From Candidatus Jordarchaeum madagascarense (GTDB lineage: Archaea; Asgardarchaeota; Jordiarchaeia; Jordiarchaeales; Jordiarchaeaceae): a stretch of DNA of 6,649 nt. Under the pieces are notes generated by a model, which saw nothing but the letters and a program-made list of their open reading frames with translations, searched no databases and had not been told where the DNA came from. Shown here one piece after another: positions 1 to 6,485 of the stretch (position 1 is the stretch's first letter; every line of letters starts with the position of its first letter). Both the position numbers and the translations under genes were made by a program. The DNA is taken from NCBI GenBank assembly GCA_019056875.1, contig DXJA01000034.1, forward strand, positions 1 through 6,649, given 5' to 3'.

Positions 1-2286
1 ATAGGAAACAAAAATAGTGACGGCGAACGGATTTTCACCGATTTGAACAACGAGGAGGTCGAAATTACACGTATCCTTCGTAAAGGCAAGCAATCACTTT
101 TTAGATTAAACGGCAAATCAATTCAACTACGTAATTTAAAGGCATTGCTTTTTAAGGCGGGTATAAATCCTGACAATCCTCTAGTAACCATTCCTCAAGG
201 ACAAGTAAACGATTTAATTAAAGCAAAACCAATTGAACGAGCATATTTCACAGTAGAGGCGTTAGGATTAGGCTCGGCTCTGAAAAGAATTGAAGAAAGT
301 AGGGAAGGACTTGAGAAAAATAAGGAGAACCTCAAGAGTCTGAATACTCGGTTGGGAGAGGCGAGAAAGGAACTTAAACTCCGAAAAAATAGAAAAGAAA
401 AATATTTGGAAAAGATTGAGCTGGAGAAAACACTGAGTAAACTGGAAGCCATGTATCCGGTCTCCTTGAAGTATCATAAGGAAAGTGAGCTTTCTCAGGC
501 AGTTGAAAAGTTTGAGAAATTGAGTATTGAAATACATGAGCTAAATCTATCCCTTGAAAAAGGAGAAAAAGAATACGATTCTATGGCTAAAAAAATTTCA
601 GCCCTCGACTTAAAGGAGGAGAATTTATCAACAGAGAGGGATGAAATCTACAGGGAAAAATTACAACTTTCCGAGGAAAAATCAATATTACAGTCTGATA
701 TAAACGCCTTAAAAGAGGAATCCAAAACTTACCCGAAAACATACTCTTCAAACATCTTTAAAGTGAAGCGGGTAATTGAATCACTTGAGATTAAAGGGGA
801 AATAATCGGGCCTATAGCCGAACATCTGAAAGTCAAGGATTCAAGATACAACTTGGCAATAGAATCCGCCCTTGGAAGAAGAGTTATAGAAAGCTTTGTT
901 ACCACTAACCATCAGGATTGTATCGTACTGCATGACAAATTAGTTTCAAAAGGAATTAGAACCCGCATCTATTGTGTAACAGATAAGTACCAAAAACCAG
1001 CCGTAAAGAAACCAGTTTTTCCGGGCGCGGGCATAATCGACTGGGCGGTAAACATGGTAACCGTTCCCGAAATACTTCGCCCAATGGTTGAAGAAATTCT
1101 ATCAAGATATCTCATTGTTGATAATTTAGAACACGGAATGGTTCACTCTAAAATGTACAAGACCCCTGTCGTAACACTTAATGGAACCAGAATCACTTAT
1201 TCCCAGGCAGGGTACTTCAACATCGATATTCCTCTGCAATTTTCTATTATTGACTCCTTTAGTACCAATGGTTCTGAAAAAAAGCGAACTCACCCACCCG
1301 ATAAGTTAGAAAAATCGACGAAGCAATTGAAAGAATTAACCGAAAAAATCCAAGAATTAGAACAAAGAGAGAAGGATAGTATACGAAATCGTTTAGATTC
1401 AAAACATGAAACACGGTCCCTAACTAACAAACGTGAAACCCTAACTCGAGAGATCGCAGAGACAAAGGTTCGCTTGGAGACTTTAAACGAAAACTTGCAA
1501 TTCTATCGAACCCTTACAAATTCAATACGTGAGGAATTAACAGAGCTAGAACCAAAAATCGCAGTAACCAATCCTACACTTCGCCCCTTGGAAGAAGAAA
1601 TTCTACCCCTTCCCAAAATAAATCAGAAAATTACTCGCGTGGAAGCCAAATTAGAAACGCTTAAAGAATATTCGGAAGAGGACATGAGTTCCTTTGAGGA
1701 TTATGAAAAGATAATTAAAGACATAGAAGATCAAAGAAAAAAACTGGAAAAGGAACAGGAAATACTGGTCGATACACTCAATATGGAGCAATCCAAGCTT
1801 TACGAAGAACTCCAGTCCTTAATGATTAAATTCAATGAGAATTTTGCCGATATTCTCCGGGGAGTAGACGGAAAAGGATTTGTTGAACTAAGACAAGAAA
1901 ACGAACAGTTAGCCCTTTACCTTTTCTCCAGTTTTAGAGAAAATGAACCCTCTTCGGTCGATACGGGGGAACATTCTGGAGGAGAAAAAAACGTGACAAC
2001 GATGGCTTTCTTACTCGCGCTTCAAAAAGTTCATCCTTCACCGTTTTACCTATTTGACGAATTTGGGATACACACTGATCCTGCCAATAAAGAAGCCATA
2101 TCCAAAATGATTGGATCCTGCTCCAGCCGTTCTCAGTATATTGTTGTTACTCCTATGCGTTTAGGTATAGCAGAGCAAGCGGATCATGTGATAGGAGTTT
2201 TTCGGGATGCGGAAGGAAAATCTAGAATAGAAGTGCTGCAAAAAAAGGACTTTGAAGAGTTGAAACTACATGAAAAAAACCTCTGA
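1..2286 (+). CDS. smc: SMC chromosome-condensation ATPase, 5'-truncated by the window edge, short-armed
   Basis: ATPase subunit of an SMC-kleisin complex that compacts and helps segregate chromosomal DNA. The frame is open from base 1 and SMC-like sequence runs straight through the TTG at 43, so the start and the Walker A motif lie off the left edge. Numbered from the TTG codon: Q-loop PQGQ at 51-54; first coiled coil about 76-228; hinge about 236-395 (GEIIGPIAEHLKVKD, then RYLIVDN); second coiled coil about 415-580; C-terminal head with signature SGGEK at 645-649, Walker B FYLFDE at 668-673 and D-loop Asp679. The ATPase residues in view are intact. Each arm is only about 150 residues, against roughly 300 or more in typical SMCs; adding a usual N-terminal head gives about 840 residues in all, versus about 1,170. 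The two following genes encode its likely partners. A Rad50-type protein is unlikely because the hinge is SMC-like and there is no CxxC zinc hook. Confidence 0.92.
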   Translation: MGNKNSDGERIFTDLNNEEVEITRILRKGKQSLFRLNGKSIQLRNLKALLFKAGINPDNPLVTIPQGQVNDLIKAKPIERAYFTVEALGLGSALKRIEESREGLEKNKENLKSLNTRLGEARKELKLRKNRKEKYLEKIELEKTLSKLEAMYPVSLKYHKESELSQAVEKFEKLSIEIHELNLSLEKGEKEYDSMAKKISALDLKEENLSTERDEIYREKLQLSEEKSILQSDINALKEESKTYPKTYSSNIFKVKRVIESLEIKGEIIGPIAEHLKVKDSRYNLAIESALGRRVIESFVTTNHQDCIVLHDKLVSKGIRTRIYCVTDKYQKPAVKKPVFPGAGIIDWAVNMVTVPEILRPMVEEILSRYLIVDNLEHGMVHSKMYKTPVVTLNGTRITYSQAGYFNIDIPLQFSIIDSFSTNGSEKKRTHPPDKLEKSTKQLKELTEKIQELEQREKDSIRNRLDSKHETRSLTNKRETLTREIAETKVRLETLNENLQFYRTLTNSIREELTELEPKIAVTNPTLRPLEEEILPLPKINQKITRVEAKLETLKEYSEEDMSSFEDYEKIIKDIEDQRKKLEKEQEILVDTLNMEQSKLYEELQSLMIKFNENFADILRGVDGKGFVELRQENEQLALYLFSSFRENEPSSVDTGEHSGGEKNVTTMAFLLALQKVHPSPFYLFDEFGIHTDPANKEAISKMIGSCSSRSQYIVVTPMRLGIAEQADHVIGVFRDAEGKSRIEVLQKKDFEELKLHEKNL

Positions 2287-2905
2287 TATCCTCAAAGAGT
2301 GTATAAATGTTCTAAGAGGTGACACCGATCCCTTCAATATACCCATCTACGAATATGCAGTTGAACTCCAAGAAACCCTGTCTAACGTAAACTTACATAA
2401 CATAACAGAACACTCCGAGGCTTTATACAGTCTAGTTATAGTTCACGAGAGAAAGATTAATGAAGCCTACAAATTGCTTTCACCCGGTTTTCCCACAGAT
2501 AAAAATCTCAAAAATAAGCTTCAAAAACTCGACATAGACTCACTCTCAAATCTGGTCAAATTAAGGCCCGTTGTAAAGTTGAACATTGTCACCACGGCTG
2601 GATTGATTTACTCACTTGCATTTCTACAGGGACATGAATATGCTCCTTTAGATTTTCCACAAGCGGAAAAGGTTGAGGTAAAGGCAGACCTGTCCAACTT
2701 TTACGAAGAACCACACTTTATGAATATTGTAAAAAAATTCCAAAGCCTTCTACGAAAATCAAACAAAACAGAAATGTTTAGGATTATTCGCGGTGACACT
2801 TGGGAGGAGACTGTTCGAAAATTTATGGCTTTCACCTTCCTAGCCGACAGCCAAAAAATCAGGATAATATCCGAAGAAAATAAAAAATTTCTCGAGGCAG
2901 CTTAA
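2270..2905 (+). CDS. scpA: ScpA-type kleisin, SMC partner
   Basis: Kleisin subunit expected to bridge the two SMC head domains and close the ring. The 211-residue product is within the usual ScpA range (about 200-260). Its N-terminal part has the ScpA-like DPFNIPI stretch at residues 20-26, followed by helices to about 68 that in the family bind the SMC neck. A central RPVVKLNIVTTAGLIYSL segment (99-116) fits the family's conserved middle stretch. The last 45 residues (KFMAFTFLADSQKIRI at 184-199) resemble the C-terminal winged helix that binds the SMC head. The ATG lies inside smc with a 17-nt overlap and no strong Shine-Dalgarno site, which suggests translational coupling. Similarity is judged by eye and kleisins diverge fast, so position directly after smc is part of the evidence. 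Confidence 0.8.
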   Translation: MKKTSDILKECINVLRGDTDPFNIPIYEYAVELQETLSNVNLHNITEHSEALYSLVIVHERKINEAYKLLSPGFPTDKNLKNKLQKLDIDSLSNLVKLRPVVKLNIVTTAGLIYSLAFLQGHEYAPLDFPQAEKVEVKADLSNFYEEPHFMNIVKKFQSLLRKSNKTEMFRIIRGDTWEETVRKFMAFTFLADSQKIRIISEENKKFLEAA

Positions 2906-2906
2906 A

Positions 2907-3410
2907 ATGTCAACAGAACTCCAACTACTATCCCTTTTACTAATTCTAAATACTGGAAAAAAGCCGGGAATTACTTCTGAGGAATTGCGTAAAATCTTCC
3001 TCACAGACGAAGACGACGAATCCAGCCTATACGACTTGATAGGTGAACTACAGGACAAATTGAAAGAAATAGGTTTACAGTTAAAGTACATCCCCACAGA
3101 AAGAAGATGGATAATGGTGGTAAACGATTTAGGCTCGTCCCTAGTTCCCGGCTTTTTAATCGACAGATCCGTGACAGCCACCCTAGCAGTGATTCTTGCT
3201 TTAATTCTTGAAAAAGGCGCCCCAATAGAAAAGGAGAAACTAAATTTTCTTAAAGAGAAAATGAGTGAAGAACAGCTCAGAAGAAACCTCAAAACACTTG
3301 AAGAAAATGGGTACATAGGAATAGAAAAAAACATCATTACTCTAAAAAACCGGACAATTTACGAAGTAGACATAGATGAGTTTAAGAAAAAAATATTAGA
3401 AATAAAATAG
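2907..3410 (+). CDS. scpB: ScpB-like winged-helix (kite) protein
   Basis: Probable third subunit of the SMC complex, binding the kleisin as a kite dimer. The 167-residue product has two predicted winged-helix units. The first, about residues 1-75, includes ITSEELRKIFL and a strand-rich end (LQLKYIPTERRWIMVV). The second, about 86-155, starts with VTATLAVILALILEKGAPIEKEKL, which fits the ScpB helix usually read as LAIIAYxQPVTRxEIE, and continues with LRRNLKTLEENGYI as recognition helix and wing. The start is 1 nt after the scpA stop; a GAGG at 2894-2897 sits 9 nt upstream as a plausible ribosome site. It is the last gene of the plus-strand operon, facing the aminotransferase gene. The call rests on fold pattern and operon position; a generic winged-helix regulator is the alternative. 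Confidence 0.68.
   Translation: MSTELQLLSLLLILNTGKKPGITSEELRKIFLTDEDDESSLYDLIGELQDKLKEIGLQLKYIPTERRWIMVVNDLGSSLVPGFLIDRSVTATLAVILALILEKGAPIEKEKLNFLKEKMSEEQLRRNLKTLEENGYIGIEKNIITLKNRTIYEVDIDEFKKKILEIK
3387..3393 (-). terminator. Candidate T-tract terminator of the aminotransferase gene
   Basis: Read on the minus strand this is a run of seven T within a longer T-rich stretch (about 3381-3408), starting about 45 nt after the aminotransferase stop. Archaeal termination commonly uses such tracts without a strong hairpin. It lies inside the 3' end of scpB, so the two convergent transcripts would overlap. Confidence 0.35.
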
Positions 3411-3438
3411 AACTCCTTCGATTATTATCCCTGGAGCA

Positions 3439-4584
3439 TTAAATTTTTGTGAGGATCTGTTTCAAGTTGTCTACAAAATAAAGGATATCTGCTTCAGTAT
3501 TATACACGTGAGGGGATAATCTAATCATATTTAGTCTTATGCTCAGCTCTACAGGCCTTTTCAACTTGTGTAGTTTTTCAACAACATCTTTAGTGTCTTT
3601 ACCATTAATCTTGAATGTTATTATCGAACCTCTATTTTCAGGAGTGATAATATCGACGTTTTCTATTGAACCCAACTCCTCGCCCAAGATTTTAATTAAA
3701 TCCATGTTATGGCTGTAGATTTTTTCTATCCCAATTTTTCTTAGATACTTTATTGATTCTGCAAGTCCCAGTTTTACATCGTATGCACTAGTACTATATT
3801 CAAATTTCCTAGCGGTAGCTGCAAATTTTAGTTCTCGTGCTTTAAAATTCCACATGTCCTCTGTGGATCGCCAGCCTACAATTGCGGGCTCCAACTCATC
3901 ACATAATTTCTTTGATATATATGCTATTGCGGCTCCAAAAGGAGCTAATAGCCATTTGTAACTACCCGTAATATAAACATCGGGGACCATTTCTTTTACA
4001 TTAATTGGCAAATAACCTGCTGCTTGTATGCCATCCACCACTAATATACCCCCAACCTCATGAACTTGCTTAGCAATCTTCTTGATATCAAATTTTTGAC
4101 CATTAAGATATTCTACATGACTCAAAACGACAACTCTCGTCTCGTCATCGATTTCACTAATTAAATCATCAATTGGAATACACCAATTTTCAGCACTAAT
4201 AAGCTTCACATCGATGTTTTCTTTTCGGGCAATTCTCAGCCACGGATAGGTAACGCTTGGAAATTCAATATCCGTTGATAAAACTTGGCCCTCCCTCAAA
4301 TCTAAACTCCATGCAATAGAATTCATCGCTTCAGAAACACTATTAAAAATAGCAATATTATCCTCATCACAACCCAAAAGTTTAGAGCCCTCTCCCCTAA
4401 GACCATCATAAACCAAAACTTCTTTTTCCTCATCTAGAGTTAAAGTACCACCCCTAGTCAAATCAATAAAAAATTCCTTTGTTCTTTCGATAACAGTGCT
4501 AGGAACCAGTCCAATACTGGCAGAATTCAAATAATCCACTTCATCAATAATTGGAAAATCGCTCAAAATCTCTTTAATACTCAT
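3439..4584 (-). CDS. Class-V aminotransferase-fold PLP enzyme (not a cysteine desulfurase)
   Basis: Cytosolic PLP enzyme of the cysteine desulfurase/isopenicillin N epimerase group; substrate unknown. The 381-residue product shows YLNSASIGLVP at 18-28 (family N-terminal motif), IEFPSVTYPW at 106-115 (cofactor-stacking region, Phe108 where desulfurases carry His), VDGIQAAG with Asp184 and Gln187, and GSYK with the Schiff-base Lys210. The Asp-Gln-Lys spacing (3 and 23 residues) matches SufS-type enzymes. ARKFEYST at 258-265 and RLSPHVYNTEADI at 355-367 complete the C-terminal domain. The RxGxxC loop that carries the desulfurase cysteine is absent; the region reads PVELSIRLNMIRLSP. An upstream ATG at 4686 in the same frame would add 34 residues unlike the family; 4584 is preferred because AGGTGAT precedes it by 3 nt. 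A decayed kinase gene lies upstream on the same strand and may supply its promoter. Confidence 0.85.
   Translation of the reverse strand: MSIKEILSDFPIIDEVDYLNSASIGLVPSTVIERTKEFFIDLTRGGTLTLDEEKEVLVYDGLRGEGSKLLGCDEDNIAIFNSVSEAMNSIAWSLDLREGQVLSTDIEFPSVTYPWLRIARKENIDVKLISAENWCIPIDDLISEIDDETRVVVLSHVEYLNGQKFDIKKIAKQVHEVGGILVVDGIQAAGYLPINVKEMVPDVYITGSYKWLLAPFGAAIAYISKKLCDELEPAIVGWRSTEDMWNFKARELKFAATARKFEYSTSAYDVKLGLAESIKYLRKIGIEKIYSHNMDLIKILGEELGSIENVDIITPENRGSIITFKINGKDTKDVVEKLHKLKRPVELSIRLNMIRLSPHVYNTEADILYFVDNLKQILTKI
3444..3448 (+). terminator. Candidate T-tract terminator of the smc operon
   Basis: A run of five T on the plus strand, 34 nt after the scpB stop and overlapping the last codons of the convergent gene. 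A weak CTCC/GGAG pair (3413-3416 and 3433-3436) lies just upstream. The signal is short and the call tentative. Confidence 0.25.
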
Positions 4585-4587
4585 AAT

Positions 4588-4594
4588 ATCACCT
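4588..4594 (-). promoter_or_regulatory. Ribosome binding site fixing the aminotransferase start
   Basis: The minus strand reads AGGTGAT, a seven-base match to the complement of the archaeal 16S rRNA 3' end, three bases before the ATG at 4584. It decides in favour of this start over the upstream in-frame ATG at 4686, which has no such site. Confidence 0.8.
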
Positions 4595-4701
4595 AAAACA
4601 ACAAATTGTTTAACATTTATCTCCGCAAGTCTATGAACTTTTCTTTTTCCCATCTCTACCACAATAGTCTGGATGAAGAAACACACTGAAATCTGTGCGG
4701 T

Positions 4702-4857
4702 TTACTTATTAAAGAGTATAATGCATATGACTTCGGCCTTCGTTGGGTATTCGGTGTAGGATGTGCCTATTGTTCTGGCTTCAAGGTCGTATATAATGGA
4801 GCGGGTTCCTGTGGTTCCAATATCCAGAATTGCTATATATTGACCTCTCTCACCCAT
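4702..4857 (-). pseudogene. 5' remnant of a glycerol-kinase-like FGGY carbohydrate kinase
   Basis: A 51-codon reading frame too short for routine gene calling. Residues 7-24 (YIAILDIGTTGTRSIIYD) are the N-terminal phosphate-binding strand-loop-strand of FGGY kinases, and residues 30-38 (IGTSYTEYP) continue the alignment with glycerol kinase, where about 450 more residues should follow. After Lys40 the resemblance stops and the frame ends at a TAA 11 codons later. None of the three frames through 4585-4701 resumes kinase sequence, so this looks like a deletion or replacement rather than a frameshift. Start signals are intact: GAGGTGA four bases before the ATG and an upstream TATA-like box. Alone it cannot fold as a kinase; whether the peptide is made is unknown. 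Glycerol kinase is the closest match by eye, but another FGGY member (xylulose- or gluconate-kinase-like) is possible. Confidence 0.75.
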
Positions 4858-4861
4858 GGTT

Positions 4862-4868
4862 TCACCTC
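4862..4868 (-). promoter_or_regulatory. Strong ribosome binding site of the kinase remnant
   Basis: The minus strand reads GAGGTGA, four bases before the ATG at 4857. It is the longest Shine-Dalgarno match seen in the window, notable because the gene behind it is broken. Confidence 0.7.
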
Positions 4869-4898
4869 AAAAGTTTAATACATATCTTTCTATTTATT

Positions 4899-4932
4899 GC
4901 ACCAGATATTTAACAATTCTTATTTATGGTGC
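4899..4932. repeat. Inverted repeat GCACCA / TGGTGC in the divergent intergenic region
   Basis: A perfect 6-bp inverted repeat (4899-4904 and 4927-4932) separated by 22 AT-rich bases that include the candidate minus-strand TATA box. Arms two helical turns apart around a promoter suit a dimeric regulator, but six bases could match by chance. Confidence 0.4.
4906..4913 (-). promoter_or_regulatory. Candidate TATA box for the kinase-remnant/aminotransferase transcript
   Basis: The minus strand reads TTAAATAT about 50 nt before the ATG at 4857, which would place the transcription start near 4885 with a leader of roughly 28 nt. It lies within the spacer of the inverted repeat at 4899-4932. No equally clear TATA box is seen directly before the aminotransferase start, so this may drive both. 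Confidence 0.4.
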
Positions 4933-4982
4933 TTCCATCTAAGGGAATGGCATTAACATGGCTTTACTCAAATAACCGGATG

Positions 4983-4989
4983 TATAAAA
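4983..4989 (+). promoter_or_regulatory. Candidate TATA box of sfsA
   Basis: TATAAAA on the plus strand, about 60 nt before the sfsA start. With the usual archaeal spacing, transcription would begin near 5010-5014, leaving a leader of about 35 nt. Confidence 0.45.
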
Positions 4990-5048
4990 CAAAACACGAA
5001 TATGTTCCTTCTCGCCTTAAAAGATGCGATTCTCCTTGAAGTGATTTA

Positions 5049-5744
5049 ATGAAAATAGTTGATGAGGTAATTGAGGGGATCTTTCTAAAGAGGGTTAACA
5101 AGTTTCTGACTATTGTTGAAGTAAACAAATCTAGTGTTCCTTGTTTTTTGCCTGACCCTGGTAGGTTGCAGGAATTGCTTTACCCAGGTGTGAGGGTTCT
5201 ATTAGCAGATAGACAAAAAGAGAATAGGAAGACGCGTTATGATTTAATCGCGGTCTATCACGGTGACCAGTTGATATCCATGGACTCTAGGATACCGAAC
5301 AAGCTTGTTTTTGAAGCCCTAGAAAACAAGTTTTTTAAAGAGTTCCGAGAGTACTCGACCATTACTCCCGAGTTTAAATTTCATGAAAGTAGAATAGACT
5401 TCTTATTGGAGAATGGAGACAAAAAATGTTTAGTCGAAGTAAAATCGTGTACCACGGTCATTGAAGGGGTAGCCTATTTTCCTAGTGCTCCCACTATTCG
5501 GGGCAGGAGACACCTGATGGAGCTCATGAGGGCTCTCAGAGAGGGTTTCCGGAGTTGTATTCTTTTTGTGGTGCAGAGAAATGATGCTGGTGTTCTACGT
5601 CCCTATGATTTAATCGACCTTAAATTCGGTGAAACACTAAGAGAAGCATCCAGCCGAGGCGTAGAGGTATATGCCTATTTTTCAGAATTTGTGGGAAAAG
5701 AAATAACTATTAGGGGAAAAATTCCGGTAGATTTAACAGTATGA
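5049..5744 (+). CDS. sfsA: SfsA family protein (sugar fermentation stimulation protein homolog)
   Basis: Member of the SfsA family, named for an E. coli gene whose overexpression affects maltose metabolism; members have an OB-like N-terminal domain and a PD-(D/E)XK nuclease-like C-terminal domain, and the cellular role in archaea is unsettled. The 231-residue length is typical. Visible motifs: FLPDPGRLQELL at 33-44 (family FLPNPGRL-type motif), SRIDFLL at 114-120 with Asp117, LVEVKSCT at 128-135 with Glu130 and Lys132 as the nuclease-like triad, FPSAPTIRGRRHL at 144-156, and RPYDLIDLKF near the end. All putative catalytic residues are present. The start has GTGAT three bases upstream. It is a single-gene unit, divergent from the kinase remnant and convergent with the next gene. 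Confidence 0.93.
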   Translation: MKIVDEVIEGIFLKRVNKFLTIVEVNKSSVPCFLPDPGRLQELLYPGVRVLLADRQKENRKTRYDLIAVYHGDQLISMDSRIPNKLVFEALENKFFKEFREYSTITPEFKFHESRIDFLLENGDKKCLVEVKSCTTVIEGVAYFPSAPTIRGRRHLMELMRALREGFRSCILFVVQRNDAGVLRPYDLIDLKFGETLREASSRGVEVYAYFSEFVGKEITIRGKIPVDLTV

Positions 5745-5745
5745 T

Positions 5746-5764
5746 AAAAAAAAGAGAAATTTTT
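5746..5764. terminator. Candidate bidirectional T-tract terminators between convergent genes
   Basis: The 28-base gap between sfsA and the convergent gene holds an A8 run (5746-5753, read as T8 on the minus strand, about 20 nt after that gene's stop) and a T5 run on the plus strand (5760-5764, 16 nt after the sfsA stop). These fit T-tract termination for both genes; the minus-strand tract is the stronger. Confidence 0.5.
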
Positions 5765-5772
5765 GGCGGCGT

Positions 5773-6465
5773 TTAAATCTCGTATATTTTTCCTCTGCAT
5801 TCCGGTTTGTCGAATTCTTCCAGTCTGTAGTCGTAGTGTTTTTTGGTAATGATTTCCGCAGTAGCGGTATTATCTATCAGATTTATGCATTCCGAGCCTC
5901 CGACCATGCGTGACATTCCCTCTTTTTGCAAGGCTCTGCATGCATCCTTGAACAAACAGTTAGGTACTACCATGGTTACCGCATTGTTTTCTTCCCGAGT
6001 CCAGGTCGTCAGAATACACATTTTTGTGGCCTTTCCTATCGCCTCAGTACTTTTAAGGGCGTCGAATACCTCTTCGGTGGTTTCTATTAGACCGCTTAGC
6101 ATGCCGCTGAACTCAAGTAAGGCTTTCACGGCGCTGTAGGATGCCCTCTTGGATCCCGCCGCTAGAGATCCTTGGAGTTTGCTCTCCGCTTTGGCGATGC
6201 CGTAGATTAGGGAGTTGTATCCTAGGGGATACTTGTCGAAATTCACTATGATATAGTTGTAAACATCATCCATTCCCCGGATGTTTTGGGGTGGTTTCTC
6301 TTTTAGTTTTTCGGCTTCAAATTTCACTGCGTGCTCTGACACCATGCGTGTGAATACGGGTCCGTATAGTTTCGATGTTTCATCTATCGCAGCTTTTATG
6401 AAAAGTACAGCGTTATTTTTATCGAACTCGCCGCTCATAATCCATTCATTTTCAAGCTTAGTCAT
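5773..6465 (-). CDS. Uncharacterised 230-residue protein with cysteine-containing C-terminal domain
   Basis: Not recognised. No signal peptide or membrane segment is visible, so it is probably cytosolic. Residues 1-145 look largely helical (for example DDVYNYIIVNFDKYPLGYNS at 66-85). From residue 146 the character changes: KMCILTTWT, then VPNCLFKDACRALQKEG (168-183), MVGGSECINLIDN (187-199), KKHYDYRLEEFD (208-219) and a terminal ECRGKIYEI. Cysteines at 150, 170, 176, 193 and 223 and an HYDY motif would suit a metal, cofactor or small-ligand site. The arrangement loosely recalls sensor-type ligand-binding domains such as V4R, but I cannot make a firm match. The start at 6465 has only a weak GTGAG site; an in-frame ATG at 6438 has none. 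It stands alone, convergent with sfsA. Codon pattern and ordered composition argue that it is real. Confidence 0.78.
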   Translation of the reverse strand: MTKLENEWIMSGEFDKNNAVLFIKAAIDETSKLYGPVFTRMVSEHAVKFEAEKLKEKPPQNIRGMDDVYNYIIVNFDKYPLGYNSLIYGIAKAESKLQGSLAAGSKRASYSAVKALLEFSGMLSGLIETTEEVFDALKSTEAIGKATKMCILTTWTREENNAVTMVVPNCLFKDACRALQKEGMSRMVGGSECINLIDNTATAEIITKKHYDYRLEEFDKPECRGKIYEI

Positions 6466-6483
6466 AAGAAGCTCACTTCTTAT
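6464..6483 (-). promoter_or_regulatory. Perfect hairpin/operator overlapping the start codon of the 5773-6465 gene
   Basis: ATAAGAAG (6464-6471) and CTTCTTAT (6476-6483) form a perfect 8-bp inverted repeat around a 4-base loop. On the minus-strand mRNA the 3' arm ends with the AU of the start codon and the weak GTGAG ribosome site falls at the loop, so folding would occlude initiation. Alternatively, if the transcript is leaderless, the palindrome sits between TATA box and start site and could be a repressor operator. Confidence 0.5.
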
Positions 6484-6485
6484 AC

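Noticed and set aside
43..45. TTG at 43 as the start of the SMC gene
   Set aside because: The frame is open to base 1 and the upstream residues already match the region just before the Q-loop in SMC proteins; a start here would also omit Walker A.
195..537. Two minus-strand open frames opposite the first SMC coiled coil
   Set aside because: Low-complexity Ser/Phe/Leu sequences are antisense shadows of Lys/Glu-rich coiled-coil codons.
2840..3337. Minus-strand frames opposite scpA/scpB
   Set aside because: Ser/Phe-rich with no recognisable domain, and fully antisense to better-supported genes.
3439..4584. Cysteine desulfurase (SufS/IscS) annotation
   Set aside because: The RxGxxC loop with the catalytic cysteine is absent.
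4585..4686. N-terminal extension of the aminotransferase to the ATG at 4686
   Set aside because: The extra 34 residues resemble nothing in the family, and the ATG at 4584 has a near-perfect ribosome site.
4675..4704. Imperfect CACA/TGTG hairpin with flanking AAA/TTT just after the kinase remnant
   Set aside because: Only four contiguous pairs plus a bulge; too weak to call a terminator or insertion footprint.
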